A DNA stretch of 64,000 nt from Arsenicicoccus bolidensis DSM 15745 (GTDB taxonomy: Bacteria; Actinomycetota; Actinomycetes; Actinomycetales; Dermatophilaceae), in the NCBI RefSeq assembly GCF_000426385.1, contig NZ_AUFG01000007.1, positions 1-64,000 on the forward strand. The letters run 5' to 3'. Shown one piece after another: positions 16,226 to 26,349 of the stretch. The notes beneath the pieces are model-generated. The model ran no database searches and was not told the DNA's origin. It saw only the letters and a program-made list of their open reading frames with translations. Each line of letters opens with the position of its first letter. Position 1 is the stretch's first letter. The position numbers and the translations under genes were made by a program.

Positions 16226-16506
16226 GGTCGTCCTCGCTCCGTCGTGATGCGGGTTGGGGTTGGGGGCAGGTTCTTGTCAGGTTCGGGTCAGCGCGGGGGT
16301 CAGCCGGGCTGGCAGGTGACAGCAGGTGTGGGGCCGCGGCTGGTGGCTGAACCGCGTGAGCGCCGACCGGTGTTGCCTCATAGGCCGGTTCGCCCCACAC
16401 GACTCTCACGTACCCGGCGGAGACGAGCCTTACCCTGTGGGACGAGGTGAACGTGGTTCGCTCGGTGAGTAGCATTGCCCCGATGACCCGATCGAGGAGC
16501 GAGCCC

Positions 16507-17211
16507 ATGGACCAGCTGCCACCCGAGGCGTCGCAGGTCTTCGCCCGCCTCAACGAGATCGTCCACTCCGGCGCCACCACGCAGGACGTCTACGACGCCA
16601 TCGTCCACGCCACCGTCGAGCTCGTGGACGGGTGCGACCGCGCGGCCATCCTCCTGCGCGACCGGGAGCGGCTGACCAGCGTCGCCGCCACCGACCCGAT
16701 CGCCAAGGGGATCGACGAGCTCGAGGTCAGCATCGGCGACGGACCCTGCCTCGACGCGATCCTCGACGAGGCCGTCCAGTTCGACCCGGACCTGTCCACG
16801 CCCACGGCGTGGCCCGAGCTGGCCGCGCGCGTCGTCGCCGACACGCCGGTGCGCGGGATGATCGGGTGCCGGCTCCTCATCGACGGCACCAAGGTCGGCG
16901 CCCTCGACCTCTTCTCCGACACGCCTGGCGCCCTCACCCAGCGATCCGTCGACCAGAGCGCCATCCTGGCGTCCCTCGCCTCGGTCGCCATCATGACCGT
17001 GCGCGCCCGCGGCGAGGCCGCCAACCTGACCAAGGCCCTGGACAACTCCCGCGCCATCGGCAAGGCCGTCGGGCTGATCATGGCGGCCCGCAAGATCGAC
17101 GACGAGCAGGCCTTCCAGGTGCTGCGCAGGACGAGCCAGGAGCTCAACATGAAGCTCTCCTTCGTCGCCGAGGAGATCGTGCGCGGCCAGTCCCAGCAGG
17201 CGCACCGGTGA
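16507..17211 (+). CDS. GAF-ANTAR domain regulator
   Basis: A 234-residue protein with an N-terminal GAF sensor domain (about 10-155, including DGPCLDAI and VRGMIGCRLLIDGTKVGALDLFS) and a C-terminal ANTAR RNA-binding domain (NSRAIGKAVGLIMAARKIDDEQAFQVLRRTSQELN in parts). ANTAR proteins bind paired hairpins in nascent RNA and prevent termination. The GAF ligand is unknown. I chose ATG 16507 because GAGGAG lies seven bases upstream; ATG 16483 is in frame. The 281-bp gap before it (16226-16506) shows no gene, and no ANTAR target hairpin pair was recognised in the window. Confidence 0.88.
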   Translation: MDQLPPEASQVFARLNEIVHSGATTQDVYDAIVHATVELVDGCDRAAILLRDRERLTSVAATDPIAKGIDELEVSIGDGPCLDAILDEAVQFDPDLSTPTAWPELAARVVADTPVRGMIGCRLLIDGTKVGALDLFSDTPGALTQRSVDQSAILASLASVAIMTVRARGEAANLTKALDNSRAIGKAVGLIMAARKIDDEQAFQVLRRTSQELNMKLSFVAEEIVRGQSQQAHR

Positions 17212-17277
17212 GCACCCGCCGCCGCGGCTAGACTGGCTCCTCGCGCCGACCACCACCTCACCGGGGTGGCGGTGCAC

Positions 17278-17351
17278 GGGCCTCTAGCTCAGCTGGTCAG
17301 AGCAGCGGACTTTTAATCCGCGGGTCGTGGGTTCGAGCCCCACGGGGCCTA
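17278..17351 (+). tRNA. tRNA-Lys (anticodon TTT)
   Basis: A cloverleaf can be drawn. The acceptor pairs GGGCCTC with GGGGCCT, the D arm contains GCTCAGCTGGTCAGAGC, the anticodon loop is ACTTTTAATC, and the T arm is GTGGG-TTCGAGC-CCCAC. CCA is not encoded. Its last three bases overlap the stop codon of the oppositely oriented nitroreductase gene. Confidence 0.95.
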
Positions 17352-17855
17352 CCGACATACCCGCAGGTCACATGCCTGCAGGGTGCGGGTCGTCCGACGC
17401 TGATAGGCCTCAATCGGGGCGCGGCGGGCCAGGGTCCCCCACAGGCGGTCTCGCTCGGCGCCGTGACTCTCCCGGGGGACGACCCGCACCCGCCGCCCGT
17501 CGACGACCACGATCGCCTCGCCGGCGGACCGCAGGTTGCACCACCAGTCGGGCTGCCGGTCGGCACCGGCGTTCGTGGCGGCGACCACCAGGTCCTCGCC
17601 GCTGCGCACAAAGACCAGCGGCGTGCTCCGCAGCCGTCCGCTGCGCCGTCCGATCGTCTCCAGGACGAGCAGCCGGGCGCCGAACCACTGGTCGGGGACC
17701 CGACCGTCCCAGCACCGAAGGAGACGGGCATGAGCCCCGGAGAGCACGCGCAGGACCGCGGGCGCACCGGCCGCCAGCGATGCCAGACCTGACAACGCAC
17801 CCTGGAGCGCGGACAACGGGGAGACCGCGGGGACCGGGCGCAGGGACGGCGACAT
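17349..17855 (-). CDS. F420-dependent nitroreductase/quinone reductase family protein (Ddn-like)
   Basis: A 168-residue protein of the split-barrel deazaflavin-dependent family. Recognisable elements are LLVLETIGRRSGRLRSTPLVFV, VAATNAGADRQPDWWCNLRSAGEA and VVVDGRRVRV. Members use reduced F420 to reduce quinones or nitro compounds. The start ATG 17855 has a perfect leaderless -10 (TATATT) overlapped by an AT-rich inverted repeat, so it is probably tightly repressed. The TAG stop overlaps the tRNA-Lys 3' end by three bases. Confidence 0.88.
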   Translation of the reverse strand: MSPSLRPVPAVSPLSALQGALSGLASLAAGAPAVLRVLSGAHARLLRCWDGRVPDQWFGARLLVLETIGRRSGRLRSTPLVFVRSGEDLVVAATNAGADRQPDWWCNLRSAGEAIVVVDGRRVRVVPRESHGAERDRLWGTLARRAPIEAYQRRTTRTLQACDLRVCR

Positions 17856-17861
17856 GGCCCT

Positions 17862-17867
17862 AATATA
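17862..17867 (-). promoter_or_regulatory. -10 box of a leaderless promoter for the nitroreductase gene
   Basis: Read on the minus strand, TATATT is followed by six bases (AGGGCC) and ATG 17855. It lies inside the inverted repeat at 17863-17880, so a bound repressor would directly block polymerase. Confidence 0.6.
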
Positions 17868-17880
17868 CGGTTACGTATAT
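17863..17880. promoter_or_regulatory. AT-rich perfect inverted repeat, TetR-type operator candidate
   Basis: ATATACGGTTACGTATAT has seven-base perfect arms around a four-base centre, conspicuous in DNA of about 72% GC. The symmetry TATACG-N4-CGTATA is typical of TetR-family operators. It lies eight bases upstream of the nitroreductase start and about 180 bases upstream of the cyclase operon. No TetR gene is present in the window. Confidence 0.55.
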
Positions 17881-18057
17881 CCTCCTGTGCAGCCCCTCAT
17901 CCCGACGGCGGCGGCCACCGGGCTCGGGTCGTCCGGAGGTCGCGTGGTCGACCCCGACCCGTTGACGGGTGGGCCGGGCGACGATCTACTAGCTGGTAGC
18001 GCCCAACGGCGGGCGCAGACCGCACGGTCGCTCGACGACGAGACACCGGAGGACATC

Positions 18058-19010
18058 GTGACCGAGACGCCATCCATGCACGAGCTGCTCAAGGACGCAC
18101 CCACCAACTGGGGCCGGTGGGGACCGGACGACGAGGTCGGTGCCCTGAACTTCCTGACCGACGACGAGGTGATGCGGGGGATCCGGAGCGTCAGGTCGGG
18201 GCGGGTATTCACCCTCCAGCGGATGATCGGTCACCCCAAGGGCGACCCCGTCTGGCCCGGTCGCGCGCCGGCGGTCCGCACCCAGATCCTGGACGAGTCG
18301 AGCTGAGACGAGGGCGCGGGCGGACCGGCCTTCCCCGGCGGGCTGCACTATGCCGACGACAAGATCGACGCCTTCCTGCAGGGGTCCACGCAGTACGACG
18401 CCCTCGGCCACGTGTGGTACGACGGCCAGATCTGGAACGGCTACGACGCCCGGACGACCGTCGGCGGGCTCGACAAGGCCAGCATCGGCCCCATCGCCGA
18501 GCGGGGCGTCGTGGGACGCGGCATCCTCATCGACATCGCGCGCTGGCGCGGCAAGGAGGCGCTCGACCCGGCCGAGACCTTCACCCACGAGGACCTCGTG
18601 GCCTGCGCCGAGGACCAGGGGACGCCGATCGAGAAGCACGACGTCCTCGTCGTGCGCACCAACTTCCTCAAGCACTTCTTCGACCAGGGCGAGCGCTTCT
18701 ACGACGACTTCTGCGAGCCGGGGCTGGTCTACTCCCCCGAGCTCGTCCGGTGGTTCCACGAGATGGAGATCCCCAACCTGGCGACCGACACGATCGCCAA
18801 CGAGATCACCTACGACCCCAGCAACGGCGCCGCCCTGCCGCTGCACTGCGCGCTGATGCGCAACCTGGGTGTGGCGCTCACCGAGATCTGCGACCTGGAG
18901 GAGCTCGCTGCCGACTGCGCGCAGGACCGGCAGTTCACCTTCATGTATGCCGCGGCGCCGCTGAAGGTCGCGAAGGCCGCGGGCACGCCGGTCAACCCCA
19001 TGGCCATCAA

Positions 19011-19014
<4 letters not shown>
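18058..19014 (+). pseudogene. Cyclase-family (KynB-like) hydrolase with an in-frame TGA
   Basis: The frame encodes a cyclase-family metal-dependent hydrolase of the kynurenine formamidase fold. It includes NWGRWGPDDEVGALNFLTD, PGGLHYADDKIDAFLQGSTQ, then YDALGHVWYDGQIWNGY with the metal-binding histidine, and ANEIT-LPLHCALMRNLG. A TGA at 18304-18306 interrupts it after about 82 codons (context DESS-stop-DEGAG), with homology continuing in the same frame on both sides. GTG 18058 follows GGAGG. A Trp codon TGG or Arg codon CGA changed to TGA are the simplest explanations. It overlaps the acyl-CoA ligase gene (GTGA). Sequencing error or readthrough cannot be excluded. Confidence 0.8.
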
Positions 19015-20689
<1,675 letters not shown>

Positions 20690-20693
<4 letters not shown>

Positions 20694-21976
20694 GCTATCA
20701 CCCCGCCGACCCCGAGAGCATCTTCACGTATGGCGCCCCCCGGCTGAAGTTCGGCAACGGCGCCTCGGAGGAGATCGGCTACGACCTGTCCCTCACGGGC
20801 GCGAGGCGCGTGCTCGTGGTGACCGATCCCGGCATCGCGGCGACCGGCACGCCCCAGCGCGTCGCGGACCAGATGGCGACGTTCGGGATCGAGGCGCTGG
20901 TCTACGACCAGGTGCACGTGGAGCCCACGGACGCGAGCTTCCAGCATGCTATCGACCACGCGCGTGCCGCCGGACCGTTCGACGCCTACGTCGCGGTGGG
21001 CGGCGGCTCGAGCATCGACACCGCCAAGGCGATCAACCTGCTCACCACCAACCCCGGCGAGCTGATGGACTACGTCAACGTGCCGGTCGGTCAGGGACGG
21101 GCGCCGTCCCAGCCGTTGCACCCGCTCGTGGCGGTCCCCACGACCACCGGGACGGGCGCGGAGAGCACCACGATCTGCGTGCTCGACGTCCTCGAGCAGC
21201 AGGTCAAGACCGGGATCAGCCACGCCGCGCTGCGCCCCACCATGGCGGTCGTCGACCCGCGGCTCACGCTCACCCAGCCGGCGGGCGTGACCGCGAGCGC
21301 GGGCATGGACATCCTGTGCCACGCGCTCGAGAGCTGGACCGCGAGGCCCTACACGACCTACGAGCGCAAGACGCCCGAGGATCGCGTTCCCTACTGCGGC
21401 GCGAACCCGGTCTCGGACATGTGGTCTAGCCGCGCGATGCAGCTGCTCGCCACGTCCTTCCGGCGGGCGGTGCACCACGGTGACGACGAGCAGGCCCGCA
21501 CCGACATGGCCCTGGCCTCGACCTTCGCGGGCATGGGGTTCGGCAACGCCGGCGTGCACATCCCGCACGCCAACGCCTACCCGATCGCGGGCCGGGTCAA
21601 GGACTTCCACCCGGAGGGCTACCCCCGCGAGGAGCCGATGGTGCCGCACGGGATGTCGGTGTCGCTGACGGCTCCGAAGGCCTTCCGCTTCACCTTCGAC
21701 ACCAACCCGCAGCGTCACGTCGAGGCCGCCCGCATGCTCGACCCGCAGGCCGAGATGACCGACGACCCGGCCGACCTCCTCCCGACCGTCCTCGCCCGGC
21801 TGATGCGCGACATCGGGATCCCCGACGGGTTGGCCGCCGTCGGCTACGACGAGAGCGACGTGGACCACCTCGTCGGCGGCACGATGAAGCAGCAGCGCCT
21901 GCTCGCCGCCGCGCCCAAGGACGTGACCGAGGACGACGTCGCGGCGATCTTCCGGGGGTCCTTCGCCAACTGGTGA
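20690..21976 (+). CDS. Iron-containing alcohol dehydrogenase, hydroxyacid-oxoacid transhydrogenase type
   Basis: A 428-residue group III (iron-type) dehydrogenase. It carries VAVGGGSSIDTAKAINLL, PTTTGTGAESTTICVLD, the metal ligands in DILCHALES and NAGVHIPHANAYPI, and PHGMSVSLTAP. The extended N-terminus and these motifs are closest to ADHFE1-like enzymes, which oxidise 4-hydroxybutyrate while reducing 2-oxoglutarate. The ATGA junction with the acyl-CoA synthetase suggests a shared short-chain hydroxyacid pathway. The exact substrate is inference. Confidence 0.9.
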
Positions 21977-22001
21977 CCCGCACCCGTGGTCCCATGGGGT
22001 C

Positions 22002-22394
22002 ATGACCCGACGCCCGAGGCGCAACGCCGGCAAGCCCCAGAGCGCCGACATCATCGGCCACCTCACGACCCTCGCCGCGTGGGAGGAGGGCCGGGATGCC
22101 GGCGCCTACACCACGTCGACGCACGGACGCACGCTCGACCAGGAGGGGTTCATCCACTGCTCCTCCCCCGAGCAGCTTCCCGCGACGGCCCGGCGCTTCT
22201 ACCGCGACGTGCCGGGACCGTTGGTCGTCCTGATCATCGAGCCGGCGCTGCTGGGCCGCAGCCACCTCAAGCTGGAGGCGGCGGAGGAGGGCGGCGAGAC
22301 CTTCCCGCACGTCTATGGCCCCATCCCGCCGGAGGCCGTGATCTCGGCCGTGCCCGCCCACTTCGAGGACGGCGAGCTGCGGCTGGCGAGGTGA
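22002..22394 (+). CDS. DUF952 family protein
   Basis: A 130-residue protein. The core WEEGRDAGAYTTSTHGRTLDQEGFIHCSSPEQ, then LVVLIIEPALL, FPHVYGPIPPEAV, is the DUF952 signature, including the conserved EGFIHCS. The fold is related to ADP-ribosyl-binding barrels, but no activity is established. The first 18 residues are basic and not part of the domain. It stands alone 25 bases after the dehydrogenase gene and may be read through from that operon. Confidence 0.88.
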   Translation: MTRRPRRNAGKPQSADIIGHLTTLAAWEEGRDAGAYTTSTHGRTLDQEGFIHCSSPEQLPATARRFYRDVPGPLVVLIIEPALLGRSHLKLEAAEEGGETFPHVYGPIPPEAVISAVPAHFEDGELRLAR

Positions 22395-22554
22395 GGGCGT
22401 CCGCGACCCTCGCGACCGGCTGACGACACCACGGCTACCGCCTGGCGATCCGATCGATCAGGACTCCCCGTTCGCCGTGCGAAGGAGTAGGCCTGGTGGT
22501 ACACGCCGGGCAGCCGCTCCGACGCGCACGAGCCGCGAGTCCCCAGGAGTCGCC

Positions 22555-22911
22555 ATGTCGTCCACGATCCGGGTGCGCCGCCTCGCCGCCGCCACCCTCG
22601 CCACCCTCGCCACCGGAGCGTTGCTCCTTGCACCCGTGCCCGGCGCCTCCGCGTCCGTGGCTCTTGCCACCGGTCCGCCGGCCTCCACCTCGTCGAGCCT
22701 CGTCTCGTCCGCGCTGGGCGCTGCGGCGATCCCGCCTCCGGCCCCGGCGCCCGCGCCCGCCCAGGTGCCCGCCGCCCGACCACGCGGCCAGCGCACCCTC
22801 GGGGAGAGCGGCGACCTGCGCTTCGGCTACCTGCGGGGCGCGATCATGCTCGCCACGATGTTCGCCATGGCGGGGTACTTCCTGCCCAACCCGCGCAAGG
22901 ACCCGCACTGA
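22555..22911 (+). CDS. Small secreted, membrane-anchored protein (paralogue 1)
   Basis: A 118-residue protein of unknown function. It has an N-terminal signal peptide (basic start, hydrophobic core, AxA-type end at about residue 34), then an Ala/Pro-rich linker. Next comes GESGDLRFGYLRGAIML leading into one transmembrane helix and a short basic tail. The protein at 23717 has the same layout and the same GDL-FGYL box, so the two are paralogues. AGGAG precedes ATG 22555. I know of no named family with this box. Confidence 0.75.
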   Translation: MSSTIRVRRLAAATLATLATGALLLAPVPGASASVALATGPPASTSSSLVSSALGAAAIPPPAPAPAPAQVPAARPRGQRTLGESGDLRFGYLRGAIMLATMFAMAGYFLPNPRKDPH

Positions 22912-22922
22912 CCGGTCAGCGG

Positions 22923-23654
22923 TCAGCGGTCTCCGGGCGAGCGGTCGAGCGGTCGCCGGCACGCATAGAGCACGTCCGGCGAGGCGTCCGCGCGCCCCAC
23001 GTCGAAGCGCCCCACGTCGACCCGCTCGATGTCGGCGTAGACCTGCCGCAACCGCCCCTCGAAGGCGTCGGACGGTGAGGCCGACCAGTAGACGCAGCTG
23101 CCGCCCGGCGCCAGGCGCCGGGCGGCCACGAGGAGGGCGGGGACGGCATACAGACCCGCGTTGCGCTCGTGGACCAGCCACTCGGGACCGTTGTCGGTGT
23201 CGAGCACGATGGCGTCGTAGGTCTCCTGCGTCGTTGAGAGGTGCTCCCCCACGTCCGCCCGGATGACCCGCAGCCGGTCCAGGTCCCGGCCGGACAGCCC
23301 CCAGTGGGCCCGGAAGTAGCGCTCCCACCACCGGACCACGAGGGCCTCGACCTCCACGACGTCGACGCGCCCCACCCCCGACTCCAGGGCCTGGACCACC
23401 GACGCCCCGACGCCGAGACCGCCGACGAGCAACCGCGCGCCCGGCCGCACCCGGGCCAGCGTCGCGCTGACCATCAGGCGCTCGGAGACCGTGAGGCGGG
23501 TGTCCATCAGGAACACGCCGTTGGCGATCACCTCGAGGTCTGCCCCGTCGGTCCGCAGCACGAGCTCGCCGTTGACCCCCTGGCCCCGGTCGAGCACGAC
23601 CAGCGAGCCCCCGGCACCCTCCCCGAATCCGCCACCAGCGGTCACCGACGGCAT
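22923..23654 (-). CDS. Spermidine synthase-like methyltransferase-fold protein
   Basis: A 243-residue protein with the aminopropyltransferase/methyltransferase Rossmann core: LLVGGLGVGASVVQALE, VDVVEVEALVVRWW, LRVIRADVGEHL and AIVLDTDNGPEW. It has the SpeE-like acidic motif after strand 4 but no clear N-terminal tetramerisation domain. It is probably not a true polyamine enzyme; such proteins are often mis-named. I chose ATG 23654, though no strong ribosome binding site is visible and an upstream GTG is possible. It sits between, and opposite to, the two paralogous small membrane proteins. Confidence 0.75.
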   Translation of the reverse strand: MPSVTAGGGFGEGAGGSLVVLDRGQGVNGELVLRTDGADLEVIANGVFLMDTRLTVSERLMVSATLARVRPGARLLVGGLGVGASVVQALESGVGRVDVVEVEALVVRWWERYFRAHWGLSGRDLDRLRVIRADVGEHLSTTQETYDAIVLDTDNGPEWLVHERNAGLYAVPALLVAARRLAPGGSCVYWSASPSDAFEGRLRQVYADIERVDVGRFDVGRADASPDVLYACRRPLDRSPGDR

Positions 23655-23716
23655 GAGCCGCGTCCGCCGGGGTATGCGCGACGGGACCAACGAGTGCCCA
23701 GCCGAAGGAGATTCAC

Positions 23717-24010
23717 ATGTCCTCCCGCACCTGGATGCGCCGCGCGGCCGTGACCGCCCTGGCCGCCGCCGTCCCTCTCGCCACGGTCCCCGCCGCGTCT
23801 GCGGCACCGTCCGCGACGCCGCAGCGCCTCGTCGTCGCCGTGCCGGCCGACACCACCAGCCCGACCCCCAGCAGCACCACCGAGCGCCCGGTCACCAAGG
23901 GCGAGCAGGGAGACCTCAGCTTCGGCTACCTGCTCTTCGGCGTGATCCTCGCGCTCGGCCTGGCGCTGGGCGCGTGGTTCCTGCGGACGCGACGCGGCCG
24001 CCCCCAGTGA
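23717..24010 (+). CDS. Small secreted, membrane-anchored protein (paralogue 2)
   Basis: A 97-residue protein. A signal peptide ends near SAA at about residue 29, followed by a Ser/Thr/Pro-rich linker, the box GEQGDLSFGYLLFGVIL running into a transmembrane helix, and a tail of arginines (RTRRGR) that should remain in the cytoplasm. AAGGAGA lies at ideal distance from ATG 23717. It has the same architecture as the protein at 22555. Function unknown. Confidence 0.8.
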   Translation: MSSRTWMRRAAVTALAAAVPLATVPAASAAPSATPQRLVVAVPADTTSPTPSSTTERPVTKGEQGDLSFGYLLFGVILALGLALGAWFLRTRRGRPQ

Positions 24011-24015
24011 CGGGC

Positions 24016-24198
24016 TCACCCCTGTGAGCTGCGGTGGCCGTTCTTGAGCTCCATCACCAGCTCGTCCAGGGCACGCGCCAGGGTGGGCATCGCCGCACGC
24101 ACGCTCTCGTGCTGCTGCGCGGTGTAGTCGGGATTGCTGCCGTTCTCCGTCCACGCCCGGACCACGGCGTCCAGGACCTTGACGCGACGCTCGTCCAT
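24016..24198 (-). CDS. Small hypothetical protein (60 aa)
   Basis: A 60-residue, mostly helical protein, MDERRVKVLDAVV at the start and ending in a basic KNGHRSSQG. GAGGAGGTCACC before ATG 24198 is an excellent ribosome binding site, and codon use matches neighbouring genes, so I accept it as real. No family recognised. It is divergent from the 206-residue protein gene at 24360. Confidence 0.65.
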   Translation of the reverse strand: MDERRVKVLDAVVRAWTENGSNPDYTAQQHESVRAAMPTLARALDELVMELKNGHRSSQG

Positions 24199-24347
24199 GG
24201 TGACCTCCTCGTCACTGGTTGGTGCAGGTCATCCTCGCACCTCGACGAGGATGCGGCGCACCCACCCCCGGTGTCGGCCGCGTCCTTCTGGAGACCCGGC
24301 ACCCGACCGACATACGGGCACCGGTTGGGCGCCCTGTCACCCTCGGT

Positions 24348-24353
24348 TACGGT
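24348..24353 (+). promoter_or_regulatory. -10 box of a leaderless promoter
   Basis: TACGGT, then six bases (CGCGAC), then ATG 24360. The same hexamer and spacing occur before sdaA (31614-31619). This geometry also fixes the start codon of the gene at 24360, which has no Shine-Dalgarno sequence. Confidence 0.55.
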
Positions 24354-24359
24354 CGCGAC

Positions 24360-24980
24360 ATGGACATCTCGATGGAGAGCTTCCACGTGGGGGGACGCAA
24401 GGTCGGTGCCCTCGTGCGACGTCTGACCTCCACCCAGCTGCGCAGCCTCCTCGTCTATCGCGACGGGCAGCGGCTGCAGCGCACCGACCACCTGCTCACG
24501 CACACCGGTGACGTGCGCGACTGGACGTCCTGCTCGATGAGCACCCCTGAGGGATCCACGTCCGCCCGGCGCACCGACCGCACGACGGTCGACGTCGACG
24601 GCGCCTCCCACGCGATCCCCCGCGACACGATCCCGAGCAGCGCCCAGTCCGTGGTGCTGGAGCAGATGCTGGCCGGCTCGCACACCGACGAGGAGTTCCA
24701 CGTGCTCGACGAGTCCGCGCCCGAGCACGCACCCCGCAGCGCCCACCTGAGCGTCGGCAACCCCGAGACCGTGCAGCTGCCCGGGCGGCCCGACCAGCAG
24801 CTCGGCACCGTCACGCTCTTCGTCGACGAGTCACCCTCGCACCACTTCTGGTTCGACAGCCACCACGTCCTCGCGGCCGACTGGCAGGGGCCACGGAGCT
24901 ACCGCGTCACCTCGCACGACGAGCTCCTCGCCGGGCTCGACGACGAGGTCGCCGCCGCCGTGCGGGAGTTCATCGCCTGA
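24360..24980 (+). CDS. Conserved hypothetical protein (206 aa)
   Basis: A soluble protein of about 206 residues without signal or membrane segments. The order is a short N-terminal DISMESFHVGGRKVGALVRRL strand-helix, a Ser/Thr/Asp-rich middle with TTVDVDGASHAIPRDTIPSSAQSVVLEQML, and a C-terminal TVTLFVDESPSHHFWFDSHHV with a histidine-rich patch. I do not recognise the family. The start is set by the leaderless promoter. It ends 17 bases before a strong bidirectional terminator. Confidence 0.75.
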   Translation: MDISMESFHVGGRKVGALVRRLTSTQLRSLLVYRDGQRLQRTDHLLTHTGDVRDWTSCSMSTPEGSTSARRTDRTTVDVDGASHAIPRDTIPSSAQSVVLEQMLAGSHTDEEFHVLDESAPEHAPRSAHLSVGNPETVQLPGRPDQQLGTVTLFVDESPSHHFWFDSHHVLAADWQGPRSYRVTSHDELLAGLDDEVAAAVREFIA

Positions 24981-24997
24981 CCAGCGGACGACCTGCC

Positions 24998-25056
24998 CCG
25001 TATGCCGGAGCCCGCCCCCTACCTCGTCGAGGCAGGCGGCGGGCTCCGGCATACGG
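24998..25056. terminator. Bidirectional terminator hairpin
   Basis: Two perfect 19-base arms beginning CCGTATGCCGGAGCCCGCC and its complement surround a loop of about 21 bases. It separates the plus-strand gene ending at 24980 from the minus-strand sugar operon ending at 25066, so it can serve both. Both arms contain GTATGCC/GGCATAC. Confidence 0.75.
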
Positions 25057-25065
25057 AGTGAGTCG

Positions 25066-26349
25066 TCAGGCCAGGGAGGCCTGCTCCTCGCGCAGCGCGT
25101 CGACGAGTCGGCCCTGCGGCAGCTCGACGTCCGCGTAGGTGAAGTACTCGTCCTTCTTGACGTCGCGCCTGAGGACGCAGCCCTCGGCGACGCCCATAGG
25201 CAGCAGGCCCTCGTCGGCGGTGACGCCCGCGGCCTCGCACTGGCCGTAGGTGTCGTAGCCGCCGAGACCGTCGATCGTGTCGCCGGCCTTGAGGTCGCGC
25301 TTGGCGACCGTGATGACCTCGACGGTGGGCTTCCCGGCCGGGGTGATCGCGTAGTCCCCGAAGAGGACGGCGCGCGCGACGGTCAGCGGCACCTCGAAGT
25401 GGCACAGGTGGTACGGCGTGTAGAAGGAGTACAGGGGCCCGTCACCCAGCTTGTAGAGCTTGAGGTAGTGCTGCTGCTTGGGGTCGTCGTGGGTCGCGAA
25501 GCAGTACACGCCGGGACCCGGCTGGGCGCCCACGACGTAGTCCACGACGCCACCGAGCTCCTTGAGCTGCTCGACGTCGTAGAGCTTGGTCGCCGTGTCG
25601 ATGTGCTCACGGTGGTCGGCGCCCTTGAGGCCACGCTTCTCGACCGTCATGCCCGTGGCGTTGGCGACCAGCGCCTGCTCGAAGGACACCTTGGTGCCGT
25701 CCGCGAAGCTCGTCACCATGTAGGGGTCCTGGCCCCACTGCTTGGCGAACCCCTCCTGGGTGGTCGGGTTGCGGTACTCGTCCTGCAGGCCCTTGATGTT
25801 GCCCATGACCAGCGGCGTGAGCCCGATGGACTTCACGAAGCGGTAGAGGTTCATCTGGACGCCCGGCTGGTCGCCGTCGCAGCCCGTGATGATGACGCCC
25901 TTGGCCAGCGCCCGCTGCTTGAGCGCGTAGCCCACGGTCCCGTCGACCTCGGCGTTGAGCAGCACCACGTGCTTGCCGCCCTCGATGGCGTCGGCGACGA
26001 CGTGCGCGCCGTACTCCACCGCGCCGGTGGCCTCGACGATCGCGTCGATGGACCCGGCCTCGGTGACGGCCTTGTGGTCGCTCGTGATCACGGCCTTGCC
26101 GGCCTCGACCGCGGCGTCGACGGCCGTGGCGTCCTCGCAGACCTCCCACTCCGAGGTCCCGGCCTCGGTGTAGGCGCGCTCGGCGTTGGCCTGGGTGCGG
26201 TTGACGATGGCGGCGACGACCATGCCGGGCACCGAGTTGGTGACCTGGTTGACGAAGCCGCGACCCATGAACCCGGCGCCCACGAGGGCGACGCGGATCG
26301 GGTTGCCCTCGGCCTCGCGCTGGGCCAGGGCGGTGTCGACGATGATCAT
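25066..26349 (-). CDS. Homoserine dehydrogenase-like oxidoreductase with C-terminal SAF domain
   Basis: A 427-residue NAD(P)-dependent oxidoreductase. The Rossmann motif VALVGAGFMGRGFVNQV is at about residues 19-35, and a GAVEYGAHVVADAIEGGKHVVLLNAEVDGTVG region resembles homoserine dehydrogenase-type domains. A C-terminal SAF domain follows (VAKRDLKAGDTIDGLGGYDTYGQC). Such proteins recur in nucleotide-sugar and polysaccharide clusters; the reaction is not established. ATG 26349 overlaps the stop of the RmlC-like gene, so it is last in the four-gene operon and ends before a strong hairpin. Confidence 0.85.
   Translation of the reverse strand: MIIVDTALAQREAEGNPIRVALVGAGFMGRGFVNQVTNSVPGMVVAAIVNRTQANAERAYTEAGTSEWEVCEDATAVDAAVEAGKAVITSDHKAVTEAGSIDAIVEATGAVEYGAHVVADAIEGGKHVVLLNAEVDGTVGYALKQRALAKGVIITGCDGDQPGVQMNLYRFVKSIGLTPLVMGNIKGLQDEYRNPTTQEGFAKQWGQDPYMVTSFADGTKVSFEQALVANATGMTVEKRGLKGADHREHIDTATKLYDVEQLKELGGVVDYVVGAQPGPGVYCFATHDDPKQQHYLKLYKLGDGPLYSFYTPYHLCHFEVPLTVARAVLFGDYAITPAGKPTVEVITVAKRDLKAGDTIDGLGGYDTYGQCEAAGVTADEGLLPMGVAEGCVLRRDVKKDEYFTYADVELPQGRLVDALREEQASLA

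Noticed and set aside
16380-16450. Sigma-B-type promoter (GTTC, 13 bases, GGGTAA) upstream of the stress SDR
   Set aside because: The spacing is short and both boxes are imperfect, and it lies more than 150 bases from the start codon; too weak to annotate.
17278-17351. tRNA-Lys as an integration site of a mobile element
   Set aside because: No integrase, direct repeat of the tRNA 3' end or foreign-looking genes are found on either side.
18304-18306. Selenocysteine at the in-frame TGA of the cyclase gene
   Set aside because: The family uses no selenocysteine, there is no SECIS-like hairpin evident, and the residue is not at the metal site.
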